A stretch of 64,000 nucleotides of DNA from CALKWS01 sp051020515 (GCF_051020515.1 NZ_CP194857.1:3100001-3164000); one strand, 5' to 3'; counted from the stretch's first letter, positions 1 to 9,513 are shown. Made by a program: numbers and translations. Notes: a model not told the origin generated them from the sequence alone.

Positions 1-1
1 C

Positions 2-571
2 TCCACCTCCCATCAGTTCTTCAGCTGGGTGCGCGAGCGGGCGGCGGTGGTGGGTGGTATCACCGACGCGGCCACCCGGCGCGATGAGACCTTCCAGTTC
101 TTCCTCCTCGGACGCAGCATCGAACGGGCCGACATGACCGCGCGGCTGATCAGTACCCGAGCGGTGGCCGGGCCGTCCGCGCCGGACTGGACCACCCTGC
201 TGCGCTCCTGCGGGGCCTACGAGGTGTTCCTGCGCACCTACCGGGGCCGTGACTCCGACTCCCTGGCCGCGGAGTTCCTGCTGTTGGACCGGCTCTTCCC
301 GCGCTCGGTGCTGTACGCCCTGGAGACCGCCGAGCGGTGCCTCGCCCGGCTGGACACCAGCGAGGTGCACCACCGCAGCGAGGCCGACGCCCGCCGCACC
401 CTGGGCCGGGTGCGCTCAGACCTGGAGTACCAGCCGCTGCTGGCACTGCTGCACAACCTGCCCGAGCAGATGCAGCGCGTCCAGCAGGGGTGTTCGGAGG
501 CCAGCGACGCCATCCGGGTGAAGTTCTTCCCCTCGGCAACCGACGATGAGTGGATCGGAGGGCAACTGTGA
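2..571 (+). CDS. Alpha-E domain protein (DUF403), 5' end outside window
   Basis: The reading frame is open from base 2, so only the C-terminal part (about 189 residues) is present. The sequence is mostly helical and Arg/Glu/Leu rich, with the family-like signature GRSIERADMTARL near the visible start and a C-terminal segment RVKFFP typical of alpha-E proteins. In many bacteria alpha-E proteins are encoded beside a circularly permuted ATP-grasp protein and a transglutaminase, a trio proposed to make or modify a peptide. Here the transglutaminase follows with a 4-base GTGA overlap, so the two are translationally coupled. The ATP-grasp partner would be expected just upstream, outside the window. 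The biochemical role is unknown. Confidence 0.8.
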   Translation, partial: STSHQFFSWVRERAAVVGGITDAATRRDETFQFFLLGRSIERADMTARLISTRAVAGPSAPDWTTLLRSCGAYEVFLRTYRGRDSDSLAAEFLLLDRLFPRSVLYALETAERCLARLDTSEVHHRSEADARRTLGRVRSDLEYQPLLALLHNLPEQMQRVQQGCSEASDAIRVKFFPSATDDEWIGGQL

Positions 572-1443
572 GTTCCCAGGCTCCGGCACCTACCTCGACC
601 AGGACCACCTTGTTGATCGAGCACCGCACCACGATCACGTATGAGCGGGCCGTCACCGCCTCCTACAACGAGGTGCGGATGCGGCCGCTGACCCTGCCCG
701 GGCAGACCGTGCTGGAGACCGACATCGCGGCCGACCCGTGCACCTTCCGGTCGGAGTACCGGGACTACTTCGGCACCGCGGTGCTCAGTTTCGAGGCGCT
801 CACCCCGCACACCGAACTGGGCGTGCTGGCCCGGGCGCGGGTCGAGCTCAGCCCCCTGCAGGGCCGCTCGGGCGGAGCCGGCTGGGAGACCTTGAGGGCG
901 CCGGACCTGCAGGACCGGATGACGGAGTTCCTGATGTCCACCCCGAGCACCAGGATCCCGGAGGATCTGCAGGCCCTGGCCACCGACGCGGCCGGGACCG
1001 CCGCCCCGGGGGCGGCGGCGGAGGCAGTCTGCCTGGCGCTGCGGGAGCAGATGGAGTACGTCACCGGGGTCACCGGGGTGCACACCTGGGCCGCGGAGGC
1101 CTGGGCCGAGCGCAAGGGTGTGTGCCAGGATCTGGCGCACCTGGCCGCGGGCGCGCTGCGCCACCTGGGCATCCCCACCCGGTACGTGTCCGGCTACCTG
1201 CACCCCTCCGCCGAGACCGCTCGGGTAGGGGAGACGGTGGCCGCGGAGTCACACGCCTGGGTGGAGTACTGGTGCGGGGACTGGTTCGGGTTCGACCCCA
1301 CCAACTCCATCCCCACCGGGCCCCACCACGTGATCGTGGGCCGGGGCCGGGAGTACGACGACGTGGCGCCGCTGCGGGGTGTGGTGGCCGGCGGTGGTGC
1401 CTCGAGTCAGCAGGTGCAGGTGCACATCACCATCGAGGGGTGA
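568..1443 (+). CDS. Transglutaminase-like cysteine protease-fold protein, catalytic triad intact
   Basis: A 291-residue protein with an N-terminal bacterial transglutaminase-associated beta domain (about residues 10-100) followed by a transglutaminase core. The Cys-His-Asp triad is visible: C186 in KGVCQDLAH, H229 in ESHAWVEYW and D243 in FGFDPTNS. I chose GTG 568 because GGAGGG sits 5 bases upstream and the codon overlaps the stop of the alpha-E gene; an in-frame GTG at 550 is possible. Proteins of this architecture associate with alpha-E and ATP-grasp proteins and are thought to cleave or form amide bonds in small peptides. It contrasts with the triad-less transglutaminase-fold protein at 27362-29665. 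Confidence 0.9.
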   Translation: MSSQAPAPTSTRTTLLIEHRTTITYERAVTASYNEVRMRPLTLPGQTVLETDIAADPCTFRSEYRDYFGTAVLSFEALTPHTELGVLARARVELSPLQGRSGGAGWETLRAPDLQDRMTEFLMSTPSTRIPEDLQALATDAAGTAAPGAAAEAVCLALREQMEYVTGVTGVHTWAAEAWAERKGVCQDLAHLAAGALRHLGIPTRYVSGYLHPSAETARVGETVAAESHAWVEYWCGDWFGFDPTNSIPTGPHHVIVGRGREYDDVAPLRGVVAGGGASSQQVQVHITIEG

Positions 1444-1469
1444 CCCGGCCGGCGCTCCCGTGTCAGCGG

Positions 1470-1489
1470 TGCTCCCGGGCAGGGGAGCA
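1470..1489. terminator. Hairpin between convergent genes
   Basis: A perfect 7-bp stem TGCTCCC/GGGAGCA (1470-1476 with 1483-1489) with a 6-base loop lies between two convergent genes. It lacks a T run, as is common for actinobacterial terminators, and may serve both strands. Confidence 0.5.
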
Positions 1490-1495
1490 GCAGCG

Positions 1496-2164
1496 CTACT
1501 GGGTGAGCAGCACCAGGGCCAGGACGATCAGGGCCAGCGCCCCGAGCGGGATGGCCAGCATCGTCCCGAACAGGGACGCCACGGTGAGGCGCAGGTCGTC
1601 CTTGAGGTACGGGGCGCCGGCGGTGCCACCGGCGGCGGTGAGCAGGGCCCGCTGGGCGCGATCGATGGCGGCCAGTGCCCGGCCCACCGGGGAGAGCCGC
1701 CCGAGGCTGAAGACACGCGTCACTCGCGCGCCGGCGCCACGACCCGAACCCGGAGCCCGGGACTCGTTGACGGCGTCGAAGAGGACCTGCACGTCCTCCT
1801 GTCCCGGCCGGCCGCGCATGTCCTCCGAGATCCGTGCGGTCAGGTCCACCGGCGCGAGATCGGTGGACTCGGAGGGCCCGGGCAGGATCACCTGGTGTGT
1901 GGTGCCGGTCTCGGTGGTCCGGGCGAGCCAGCGGCGCCGTCTCCGCGCGAGCAGGAGCACCGGCAGCACCAACAGCACCCAGATCGTCACCCAAGCCACG
2001 GTGCCCGCCGTCCCGGCGTGACCGGAGGTCACGAAGACCACCACGAGCAGGCCCAGCACCACGAGCACGACGGTGGCCATCACCAACAGGATCTTGGTCG
2101 GCAGCGCCAGGAGCTGGCCCACGCCCTTGGCCAGCATGCTCAGGTGTTCCGGCAGGGAAGACAT
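1496..2164 (-). CDS. Small membrane protein of unknown function
   Basis: A 222-residue protein. Two hydrophobic segments lie near the N-terminus (about residues 22-45 and 52-72), followed by an Arg-rich stop-transfer stretch, a cytosolic middle region and one more hydrophobic segment at the C-terminus. I start at ATG 2164; a GTG four codons upstream could also serve. The very long antisense-looking frame that continues past 2164 runs through lepA and is not coding. I do not recognise a family. It is convergent with the transglutaminase gene and divergent from lepA. Confidence 0.7.
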   Translation of the reverse strand: MSSLPEHLSMLAKGVGQLLALPTKILLVMATVVLVVLGLLVVVFVTSGHAGTAGTVAWVTIWVLLVLPVLLLARRRRRWLARTTETGTTHQVILPGPSESTDLAPVDLTARISEDMRGRPGQEDVQVLFDAVNESRAPGSGRGAGARVTRVFSLGRLSPVGRALAAIDRAQRALLTAAGGTAGAPYLKDDLRLTVASLFGTMLAIPLGALALIVLALVLLTQ

Positions 2165-2308
2165 GGTCACGATGATGCCTGATGAGAGCCGCCGACAACG
2201 AGCCGAGCTCACCACGGGCGTAACCCGGCCACGCCCGGCGGACAGCCCGTACCCACCGGACGTGGGACGATAGGGCACAGCCCCACCAACCGACCGAAAG
2301 ACCAGCAG

Positions 2309-4163
2309 GTGTCCCCGATCGCTTCCGCCGATGCATCCGCGCTGATCCAGCCGTCCACGACGGCACCGGAACTGCTGCGCAACTTCTGCATCATCGCCCA
2401 CATCGACCACGGGAAGTCGACCCTGGCCGACCGGATGCTGCAGAACACCGGCGTGGTGGAGGAACGCCTGATGCGCGCCCAGTACCTGGACCGGATGGAT
2501 ATCGAACGCGAACGCGGTATCACCATCAAGTCCCAGGCGGTGCGGATGCCCTGGCAGGTGGGCGAACGCGCTTACGCCCTGAACATGATCGACACCCCCG
2601 GGCACGTGGACTTCTCCTACGAGGTCTCCCGTTCTCTGGCCGCCTGTGAGGGCGCGATCCTGCTGGTCGACGCGGCCCAGGGGATCGAGGCCCAGACCCT
2701 GGCGAACCTGTACATGGCGATGGAGCACGACCTGGTCATCATCCCGGTGCTGAACAAGATCGACCTGCCCGCCGCGCAGCCGGAACGCTTCGCCGAGGAA
2801 CTCGCCGGCCTGATCGGCGGCGAGCCGGAGGATTGCCTGCAGGTCTCGGGCAAGACCGGTGTGGGGGTGACGGACCTGCTCGACCAGATCGTGGCCCAGG
2901 TGCCCGCCCCCCAGGGGTCCTCCGAGGCGCCGGCCCGGGCGATGATCTTCGACTCGATCTATGACACCTACCGCGGTGTGGTCACCTATGTGCGGATGGT
3001 GGACGGGCACCTGACCCCTGGCCAGAAGGTCCAGATGATGTCCACCGGGCAGTCCCATGAACTGCAGGAGATCGGCGTCATCTCCCCGGACCCGACCGCA
3101 TCCAAGGGACTGGGCGTGGGTGAGGTGGGCTACCTGATCACCGGTGCCAAGGATGTGCGCCAGGCCCGGGTGGGTGACACCGTCACCAATGCGGCGAACC
3201 CGGCCACGGAGTCCCTGGGCGGCTACCGCGACCCACGCCCGATGGTGTTCTCCGGGCTGTACCCGATCGACGGATCGGACTATCCGACGCTGCGCGATGC
3301 GCTGGACAAACTCAAACTCAACGACGCCGCGCTGGGCTACGAGCCCGAGACGTCGGTGGCCCTGGGCTTCGGGTTCCGGTGCGGATTCCTGGGCCTGTTG
3401 CACCTGGAGATCGTGCGGGAGCGGCTGGAGCGCGAGTTCAACCTGGACCTGATCGCCACCACCCCGAACGTCATCTACCAGGTGACGATGGAGGACGGCA
3501 CGCAGGTCGAGGTGACCAACCCCAGTGAGTTCCCGGCCGGGAAGGTCAACACCGTCACCGAACCCATGGTGGCCGCCACCGTGCTTACCCCCACCGAGTT
3601 CGTCGGAGCGGTGATGGAACTGTGCCAGGGCCGGCGCGGGGTGATGCAGGGCATGGACTACCTCTCACCCGAGCGCGTGGAACTGCGGTACGAGTTGCCC
3701 CTGGGAGAGATCATCTTCGACTTCTTCGACCAACTGAAGTCCCGGACCCGTGGCTACGCCTCCCTGGATTACGAGATGTCCGGGGGAGCAGGACGCGGAC
3801 CTGGTCAAGGTCGACATCCTGCTGCAGGGGGAGCAGGTCGATGCGTTCAGTGCGATCGTGCACCGGGACAAGGCCTACGCCTACGGGGTGATGATGACCG
3901 GCAAACTCAAGGAACTCATCCCGCGCCAGCAGTTCGAGGTGCCCATTCAGGCCGCGATCGGCTCACGCATCATCGCCCGGGAGACCGTGCGCGCGATGCG
4001 CAAGGACGTGCTCGCCAAGTGTTACGGGGGCGACATCTCCCGCAAACGCAAACTCCTCGAACGCCAGAAGGAGGGGAAGAAGCGGATGAAGAACATCGGC
4101 CGGGTGGAGATCCCGCAAGAGGCGTTCGTGGCCGCGCTCACCTCCGACGGCGGTTCGGACTGA
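2309..4163 (+). CDS. lepA: Elongation factor 4 (LepA), frameshifted in the assembly
   Basis: Translational GTPase of the LepA/EF4 family, which acts on ribosomes and affects initiation and elongation quality. The G1 motif AHIDHGKST, the switch region RERGITI, DTPGHVDF and NKID are all present, and the LepA-specific C-terminal domain (GDISRKRKLLERQKEGKKRMK) is intact. The frame breaks at about 3782-3786: a run of five G where four would keep the frame and give SGEQDADLVK, the family sequence. With one G removed the protein is 617 residues, the normal length. GTG 2309 is the start. As read, the upstream frame runs on in the shifted phase and becomes in frame with hemW, giving a false LepA-HemW fusion. 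Confidence 0.93.
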
Positions 4164-4183
4164 CCCCCGATCGGCACCCGCAG

Positions 4184-5374
4184 GTGAGTACGGAGCGCAG
4201 CCACGAGCTGGACCTGGCCGGGGCAGCAACCGGCTCAGCCGACCGGGACTTCGGTGTGTACCTGCACATCCCGTTCTGCGCCGTGCGCTGCGGATACTGC
4301 GACTTCAACACCTACACCGCCACCGAGCTGGGCGGCGGGGCCAGCCAGGACGCCTACGCCGGGACCGCGATCGCCGAGATCGACCTGGCCCGGGCCGCCA
4401 TGGACGCCGCCAGGATCCCCGCCCGAGAGGTCCGCACCGTCTTCTTCGGCGGCGGGACCCCCACGCTGCTACCGGCGGCCGATCTGGTGGCGATGCTGCA
4501 GGCGGTTCGGCAGGCGTGGTCCCTGGCCCCCGATGCCGAGATCACCACCGAGGCCAACCCCGACTCCGTCACCCCGCAGGCGCTGGCCGAACTCGCCGGA
4601 GCCGGGTTCACCCGCGTCTCCTTCGGGATGCAGTCCGCCGTCCCGCATGTTCTTGCCACCCTGGACCGCACCCATGACCCGGCCCGCGTGCCCGAGGCGG
4701 TGGCCTGGGCGCGCCAGGCCGGGCTGTCGGTCTCGCTGGACCTGATCTACGGCACTCCAGGGGAGTCGCTGGCGGACTGGGAGGAGAGCCTGCGCGTGGC
4801 CATCGCGATGGCCCCGGACCACGTCTCCGCCTACGCACTCGTGGTCGAACCCGGTACCAGGATGGCCACGCAGGTGCGGCGCGGGGAACTGTCGATGCCC
4901 GACGACGACGACGAAGCGGACAAGTACGAACTCGCCTCGGCGATGCTCACCCGGGCAGGGTATGAGTGGTACGAGATCTCCAACTGGTCCCGCGGCGCCT
5001 CCCAGCAGTGCCGGCACAACATCGCCTATTGGCGCTCGCAGGACTGGTGGGGGGTCGGCCCGGGTGCCCACAGCCACATCGGGGGACAGCGGTGGTGGAA
5101 CCTGAAGCACCCGCGCCCCTATGCCGCAGCAGTCGAGGCCGGACGTCTCCCGGTGGCCGGTCAGGAGCACCTGTCCGCTCCCCAGCGCCGGGCCGAGGAG
5201 GTCCTGCTGGGGGTGCGTCTGGCCCAGGGCTTCCCGGTGACCGATAGCGCGGTGCTGGAGGGGCTGGTGGCCGAGGGCCTCGCCCAGAAACTCCCGGCGC
5301 GCCAGGGGATGCTCGTCCTGACCGTGCGGGGCCGGCTGCTGGCCGACTCGGTGGTGCATCGCGTGCTGGGCTGA
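4184..5374 (+). CDS. hemW: Heme chaperone HemW, radical SAM family
   Basis: A 396-residue protein with the radical SAM cluster motif CAVRCGYC close to the N-terminus, followed by the HemW-typical FFGGGTPTLL, TEANPDSV, RVSFGMQS, DLIYGTPGE and a C-terminal HemW domain. Members bind heme and pass it to target proteins; they were long misnamed oxygen-independent coproporphyrinogen oxidase. The CxxxCxxC followed by DFN is the HemW form. GTG 4184 starts 20 bases after the lepA stop, and lepA-hemW adjacency is typical of actinobacteria, so the two are probably cotranscribed. Confidence 0.95.
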   Translation: MSTERSHELDLAGAATGSADRDFGVYLHIPFCAVRCGYCDFNTYTATELGGGASQDAYAGTAIAEIDLARAAMDAARIPAREVRTVFFGGGTPTLLPAADLVAMLQAVRQAWSLAPDAEITTEANPDSVTPQALAELAGAGFTRVSFGMQSAVPHVLATLDRTHDPARVPEAVAWARQAGLSVSLDLIYGTPGESLADWEESLRVAIAMAPDHVSAYALVVEPGTRMATQVRRGELSMPDDDDEADKYELASAMLTRAGYEWYEISNWSRGASQQCRHNIAYWRSQDWWGVGPGAHSHIGGQRWWNLKHPRPYAAAVEAGRLPVAGQEHLSAPQRRAEEVLLGVRLAQGFPVTDSAVLEGLVAEGLAQKLPARQGMLVLTVRGRLLADSVVHRVLG

Positions 5375-5459
5375 GGGGCACGCCTGGGACGAACTGCGCC
5401 GCAGTGATGCCGCCGGGGTGGCCTATTCTGGCCATGACCAGCGACGACAGGTGGGTGGG

Positions 5460-6164
5460 ATGACTCAGGAAGCGCCGACGCCGGCCGATCCGGTCGAGCC
5501 GGCCGAGCGGTCGACGAACCAGCCGGGTGTGCCGCCGACGCAACCGTCGGCCGGGCAGCCGGCCGGGCCCACCGCACCGACCGCGCCGACCCCCACCACT
5601 CCTCCACCCGGTGCCGGCACCGGGGAACCGGGCGAGCCGGGAGGGCCCTGGCCCGTCGGCGACTACGCTGCCGCCCCGCCGCTGCGCTCGGCCTACCCCA
5701 CCGCCGCCGAGGGCGGTTTCCGGATCGATCCGGTGCAACCGCCCGAGGCCGGCGAGTCGCCCGGTCCCGGCTACGCCGGCGACGACCAGACGTTGGCGCC
5801 CGGACCCGGTGAGGCAACGACCGGCGTCATCGGCGCACCGTCCCGGCCCGATGGCGCACCCGGTGACGCGGGCGCTGCCCAACCCTCCGGTGCGGATCAG
5901 GAACGGTCCGGTCCGGAAGTCCCGGAGCAAGCGGCGTGGATGCTGATGCCGATCCTGATCGGGCTGGTCCTGGGCCTGGCCGCGATCGTGGGGCTGGGCG
6001 CGTGGCCCCCGGTGGTCTCGGCGGCCATCGTGGTGCTGATCGCGGCGGCCGCCGTGCTGAGTTGGCAGGCCGGTGCGGTGGTGCGGCGCAGCGTGCTGAT
6101 CGCCGCGGCGGGCCCGGCCGGGGTGCTGATCGGCTACTGGGTGTTCACCCTGTTCCGCGGCTGA
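5460..6164 (+). CDS. Proline-rich membrane protein of unknown function
   Basis: A 234-residue protein. The first 150 residues are low-complexity Pro/Gly/Ala/Thr, probably disordered and cytosolic. The C-terminal 80 residues hold three hydrophobic segments: MPILIGLVLGLAAIVGLGA, a second Ala/Val-rich segment, and SVLIAAAGPAGVLIGYWVF. The start is ATG 5460, preceded by the purine-rich GGTGGGTGGG. A TATTCT hexamer at 5424-5429 could be its -10 element. It ends 7 bases before the convergent DUF3097 gene. No function can be assigned from sequence. Confidence 0.75.
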   Translation: MTQEAPTPADPVEPAERSTNQPGVPPTQPSAGQPAGPTAPTAPTPTTPPPGAGTGEPGEPGGPWPVGDYAAAPPLRSAYPTAAEGGFRIDPVQPPEAGESPGPGYAGDDQTLAPGPGEATTGVIGAPSRPDGAPGDAGAAQPSGADQERSGPEVPEQAAWMLMPILIGLVLGLAAIVGLGAWPPVVSAAIVVLIAAAAVLSWQAGAVVRRSVLIAAAGPAGVLIGYWVFTLFRG

Positions 6165-6171
6165 GCGCCCG

Positions 6172-7043
6172 TCATTGGGGACCTGCGCTGACGAAGTCGA
6201 CCAGTTCCTCCACCCGGCCCAGCAGTGCCGGCTCCAGGTCCTGGTAGGACCGCACCCGGCCCAGGATGCGTTTCCAGCCAGCGCGACATCGGCCTGGGTC
6301 TCGGCCGGCCAACCCAGTGCCGTCAGGGTGCCGACCTTGATGTCGACGCCCCGTGGCACCGAGGGCCACTGGGTCAGCCCGAGCCGGGCGGGCTTGACCG
6401 CCTGCCACACGTCCACGTACGGGTGCCCCAGCACCAGCAGGTTCTGCGCGCCGCATGCGCGCATCGCCTCGGCCGCTATCCGGGACTCCTTCGATCCCGG
6501 CACCAGATGGTCCACCAGCACCCCCAGGCGCCGGTGCGGACCGGGCGCGAAGTCGGCTGCGGCGCGGGCAAGGTGATCCACGCCGTCGAGCATCTCCACG
6601 ACGACTCCCTCCAGGCGCAGGTCCTCGCCCCAGACCTTCTCGATCAGTTCAGCGTCGTGGCGTCCCTCCACCCAGATCCGGGAAGCCCGGGCCACCCGAG
6701 CCCGGGCGCCGGTCACGGCGCGAGAACCCGAGGCGGTGCGGGCCCGGGTAGTCCGAGCACTGGCCGGTGGGAGGACCAGGTGCACCGGCTTACCGTCCAC
6801 CCAGAACCCGGGCCCGAGCCGGAACGCCCGCTCCTTCTCGTGCCGGTCGGCCAGTACCACCACGACCATCCCGCCGGACTTCTCCACCCGCACCACCGCA
6901 CCGGTGAAGCCTGTCTCGGCGTCCTCCACCACCAGGCCCACCTGGGCCGGGACCTTGGGCACCGGTGCGGCGACCGGGTGGGGGTCGGCGGAGAGCACGT
7001 CGGTGCCGTAACGATCGAATCCTGGATACTGCGAAGGGCTCAT
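6172..7043 (-). CDS. DUF3097 family protein, frameshifted in the assembly
   Basis: About 290 residues after repair. The central block RIWVEGRHDAELIEKVWG, the following VVEMLDGVDHL and the segment LGVLVDHLVPGSKE are hallmarks of the actinobacterial DUF3097 family, whose function is unknown; the middle part looks like a Toprim-like nucleotide-handling fold to me, which is inference. The frame breaks near 6270: the sequence reads ADVALAGN, while one added base gives ADVALAWKRILGRVRSYQDLEP, matching the C-terminal family end in the neighbouring frame. The start ATG 7043 is supported by a -10 hexamer seven bases upstream (leaderless). It is divergent from hrcA. Confidence 0.85.
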
Positions 7044-7050
7044 CCGGGTG

Positions 7051-7056
7051 AGGCTA
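7051..7056 (-). promoter_or_regulatory. -10 hexamer of leaderless DUF3097 gene
   Basis: On the minus strand TAGCCT lies 7 bases before ATG 7043, so transcription should begin at or next to the start codon. Confidence 0.5.
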
Positions 7057-7090
7057 CGCACATCGCTGGGGTATTCGGCGCAGCGACGCG

Positions 7091-7122
7091 TAGAATTGGC
7101 ACTCGAAACCGGTGAGTGCTGA
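7091..7122 (+). promoter_or_regulatory. CIRCE operator with -10 hexamer (HrcA site)
   Basis: TTGGCACTC (7096-7104), a 9-base spacer, then GAGTGCTGA (7114-7122). This matches the CIRCE consensus TTAGCACTC-N9-GAGTGCTAA with only one change in each arm. A -10 hexamer TAGAAT (7091-7096) abuts it, so HrcA bound here would block RNA polymerase. The site lies 107 bases upstream of hrcA, indicating autoregulation of hrcA-dnaJ and heat induction. Confidence 0.88.
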
Positions 7123-7228
7123 TCCACACTGCCGCCGGTGGCGGTCGATCACGGCACCAAGGGCCCTCGGGGCGCCGGTGCCGACCATGAGGCGCATGAT
7201 GAGGGACCACGCGGAGAGGAGGCCCGGG

Positions 7229-8257
7229 ATGAGTTCGGAACGTCAACTGGAGGTACTGCGCGCGATCGTGCAGGACTACGTGCGATCCCGTGAGCCGGTC
7301 GGGTCCCGCAACCTCGTGGAACGGCACAACCTCGGCGTGTCACCGGCGACGATCCGCAATGACATGGCGGCGCTGGAGGACGGTGGCTACATCGCCCAGC
7401 CGCACACCTCGGCCGGCCGGATCCCCACCGACAAGGGTTACCGGTTCTTCGTGGATCAGATCGCCGCGCTCAAGCCCCTATCGGTGGCTGAGCGCCGTGC
7501 CATCGCCGGTTTCCTCGAGGGCGCGGTGGACCTCGACGACGTGCTGGAGCGCAGCGTGCGACTGCTCGCCCAGTTCACCCAGCAGGTGGCCGTGGTGCAA
7601 TACCCCTCTCTGCGCCGGTCGGCCCTGCGCCACGTCGAACTGATCCCCGTCTCGGCTACCCGGTTGATGGTGGTCATCATCACCGACACCGGGCGCGTGG
7701 AACAGCGCATGGTGGCGATGCCCGAGGCGATGGATGCGGCGGTGCTCGGGGAACTGCGGGCCCGGATCAACGCCCTGGGTGCCGGCCGGGAACTGCCCGG
7801 GCTGCGCAGCGCACTGACCGATCTGGAGAACGTCTTCGACCCCGAGGAGCGGGCCATGGTCGCCGAGGTGGTGAGCGCGGTGCTGGATACCGTCGGGGAG
7901 GACGTCGAGGATCGGATCGTGATGGCCGGGACGGCGAACCTGGCCCGATCCGACACCGACTTCACCCGCACCATCTCACCGGTCCTGGAGGCACTGGAGG
8001 AGCAGGTGGTGCTGTTGCGGTTGCTCTCGGAGATGGCCGAGGACGCCTCCGGTGCCTCGCCGGCGGTACGGATCGGTCGCGAGACCTCCTCCGAGCACCT
8101 GTCCGAGACCTCCGTGGTCGCGGGGGGTTACGGTGGGACCGGAAGCCAGGCGATCGCCCAGGTGGGGGTCCTGGGCCCGACCCGCATGGATTACCCCACC
8201 ACGATGGCCACGGTCCGCGCCGTGGCGCGTTACCTGTCCAGGATCCTGTCCGCCTGA
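7229..8257 (+). CDS. hrcA: Heat-inducible transcription repressor HrcA
   Basis: A 342-residue repressor with an N-terminal winged helix (SERQLEVLRAIVQDYV, then SPATIRNDMAALEDGGYI and QPHTSAGRIPTDKGYR) and the C-terminal GAF-like HrcA domain. It binds CIRCE operators and shuts off chaperone genes when GroEL-bound. I chose ATG 7229 because GAGAGGAGG lies just upstream and the DNA-binding domain begins there; longer starts only add unrelated residues. It is followed by dnaJ, and a CIRCE site lies in its own leader. Confidence 0.96.
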   Translation: MSSERQLEVLRAIVQDYVRSREPVGSRNLVERHNLGVSPATIRNDMAALEDGGYIAQPHTSAGRIPTDKGYRFFVDQIAALKPLSVAERRAIAGFLEGAVDLDDVLERSVRLLAQFTQQVAVVQYPSLRRSALRHVELIPVSATRLMVVIITDTGRVEQRMVAMPEAMDAAVLGELRARINALGAGRELPGLRSALTDLENVFDPEERAMVAEVVSAVLDTVGEDVEDRIVMAGTANLARSDTDFTRTISPVLEALEEQVVLLRLLSEMAEDASGASPAVRIGRETSSEHLSETSVVAGGYGGTGSQAIAQVGVLGPTRMDYPTTMATVRAVARYLSRILSA

Positions 8258-8281
8258 GTCGATGAGTCAAGAAAGCGATCA

Positions 8282-9400
8282 GTGAGCGACTACTACGCCG
8301 TTCTCGGTGTCGAACGCGACGCCAGTACCGAGGAGATCAAGCGCGCCTACCGTAAGTTGGCGCGCCAGCACCATCCCGACGTGGCCGGAGCGGATGGTGC
8401 CGAGAAGTTCAAGGACATCGCCGCCGCCCATGACGTGCTGTCCAATCCGGACAAGCGTCGCCAGTACGACGCCGGCGGACTGGGTGGGATGAACGGCGGT
8501 GGCGGTGGGGACTTCCCGTTCTCCGACATCTTCGACTTCTTCTCCGCCGCTGCCGGTGGCGGCGGCCAGCGTGGCCCCACCCCGCGGGCCCGGCGCGGCC
8601 AGGACGCGCTGCTGCGGGTCACCGTCACGCTGGAGGAGGCCACCTTCGGGGTGACCAAGGACCTCGAGGTGGACACCGCCGTGGTCTGTCAAACCTGCCA
8701 CGGCACCTGCTGTGCGCCCGGGACGGGTCCGCGCACCTGTGACATGTGCGGGGGCCGCGGTTCGGTGCAGCGGGTAGCCCGCTCCTTCCTCGGCAATGTG
8801 ATGACCAGCCAGGCGTGCGCGGCCTGCCAGGGCTTCGGCTCCGTGATCGAGCACCCGTGCGCCGAGTGCTCCGGCGAGGGTCGCGTCCGCTCCCGCCGCA
8901 CCATCAACATCAACATCCCCGCCGGGGTGGACGAGGGCACCCGGATCAAACTCACCGGTCAGGGTGAGACCGGTCCGGGCGGTGGACCCCCTGGTGACCT
9001 GTACGTGGAGATCCGGGAGAAGTCCCACCCGACGTTCACCCGCCGCGGCAACGATCTGCACTGCACGGTGGAACTGCCGATGACGGCCGCGGCGCTGGGC
9101 ACGGTGCTGACCATCGAGACCCTCGACGGCGACCAGGACATCGACGTGCGTGCCGGCACCCAGCCCGAGGAGGTCCTGACCCTGCGCGGACTGGGCGTGG
9201 GTGTGCTCAGCAGTGGTGGCCGCCGCGGTGACCTGCACGTACACATCCAGGTCAGGGTGCCCACCGGGCTGGACGAGACCCAGGAGGGGCTACTCAAGGA
9301 CCTGGCCGCCGAGCGCGGTGAGGAACGCCCGCAGGGGCGGCTGGCCCCGGCCGGCTCCGGGATGTTCTCACGGCTGCGGGACCGCTTCTCCGGACGCTGA
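8282..9400 (+). CDS. dnaJ: Chaperone protein DnaJ (HrcA-linked DnaJ2 type)
   Basis: A 372-residue Hsp40. The J domain (1-65) contains HHPDV, followed by a Gly-rich stretch and a four-repeat zinc-binding region: CQTCHGTC, CDMCGGRG, CAACQGFG and CAECSGEG. The first repeat ends in Cys rather than Gly, which I recall as common in actinobacterial DnaJ2. The C-terminal substrate-binding domains follow. Start GTG 8282 is 24 bases after hrcA, so it is in the hrcA operon and presumably CIRCE controlled. DnaJ stimulates DnaK ATPase and delivers unfolded clients. Confidence 0.95.
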   Translation: MSDYYAVLGVERDASTEEIKRAYRKLARQHHPDVAGADGAEKFKDIAAAHDVLSNPDKRRQYDAGGLGGMNGGGGGDFPFSDIFDFFSAAAGGGGQRGPTPRARRGQDALLRVTVTLEEATFGVTKDLEVDTAVVCQTCHGTCCAPGTGPRTCDMCGGRGSVQRVARSFLGNVMTSQACAACQGFGSVIEHPCAECSGEGRVRSRRTININIPAGVDEGTRIKLTGQGETGPGGGPPGDLYVEIREKSHPTFTRRGNDLHCTVELPMTAAALGTVLTIETLDGDQDIDVRAGTQPEEVLTLRGLGVGVLSSGGRRGDLHVHIQVRVPTGLDETQEGLLKDLAAERGEERPQGRLAPAGSGMFSRLRDRFSGR

Positions 9401-9437
9401 CCCGAGGGCCAGACCACGGCCGGATCGGTCGATCTCG

Positions 9438-9475
9438 TAGACTCCGCAGTGTCCGGTCCCCACGATGTGTGGACC
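9438..9475 (+). promoter_or_regulatory. Putative phoH promoter and 5' stem-loop
   Basis: A -10-like TAGACT (9438-9443) is followed by an imperfect inverted repeat, GGTCC..CAC with GTG..GGACC (9455-9475, one mismatch, 3-base loop). The hairpin could end hrcA-dnaJ transcripts or lie at the 5' end of the phoH mRNA. An AAGGAG at 9486-9491 lies too far from the ATG to be a normal ribosome site. Confidence 0.35.
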
Positions 9476-9513
9476 CCGTCCGAGCAAGGAGACCCTGGGC
9501 GACGGCCCGGCCC

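Noticed and set aside
2309..5374. A 1,021-residue LepA-HemW fusion protein
   Set aside because: It arises only because one extra G in lepA shifts the frame into phase with hemW. The true LepA C-terminus continues in another frame to 4163, and HemW has its own GTG at 4184.
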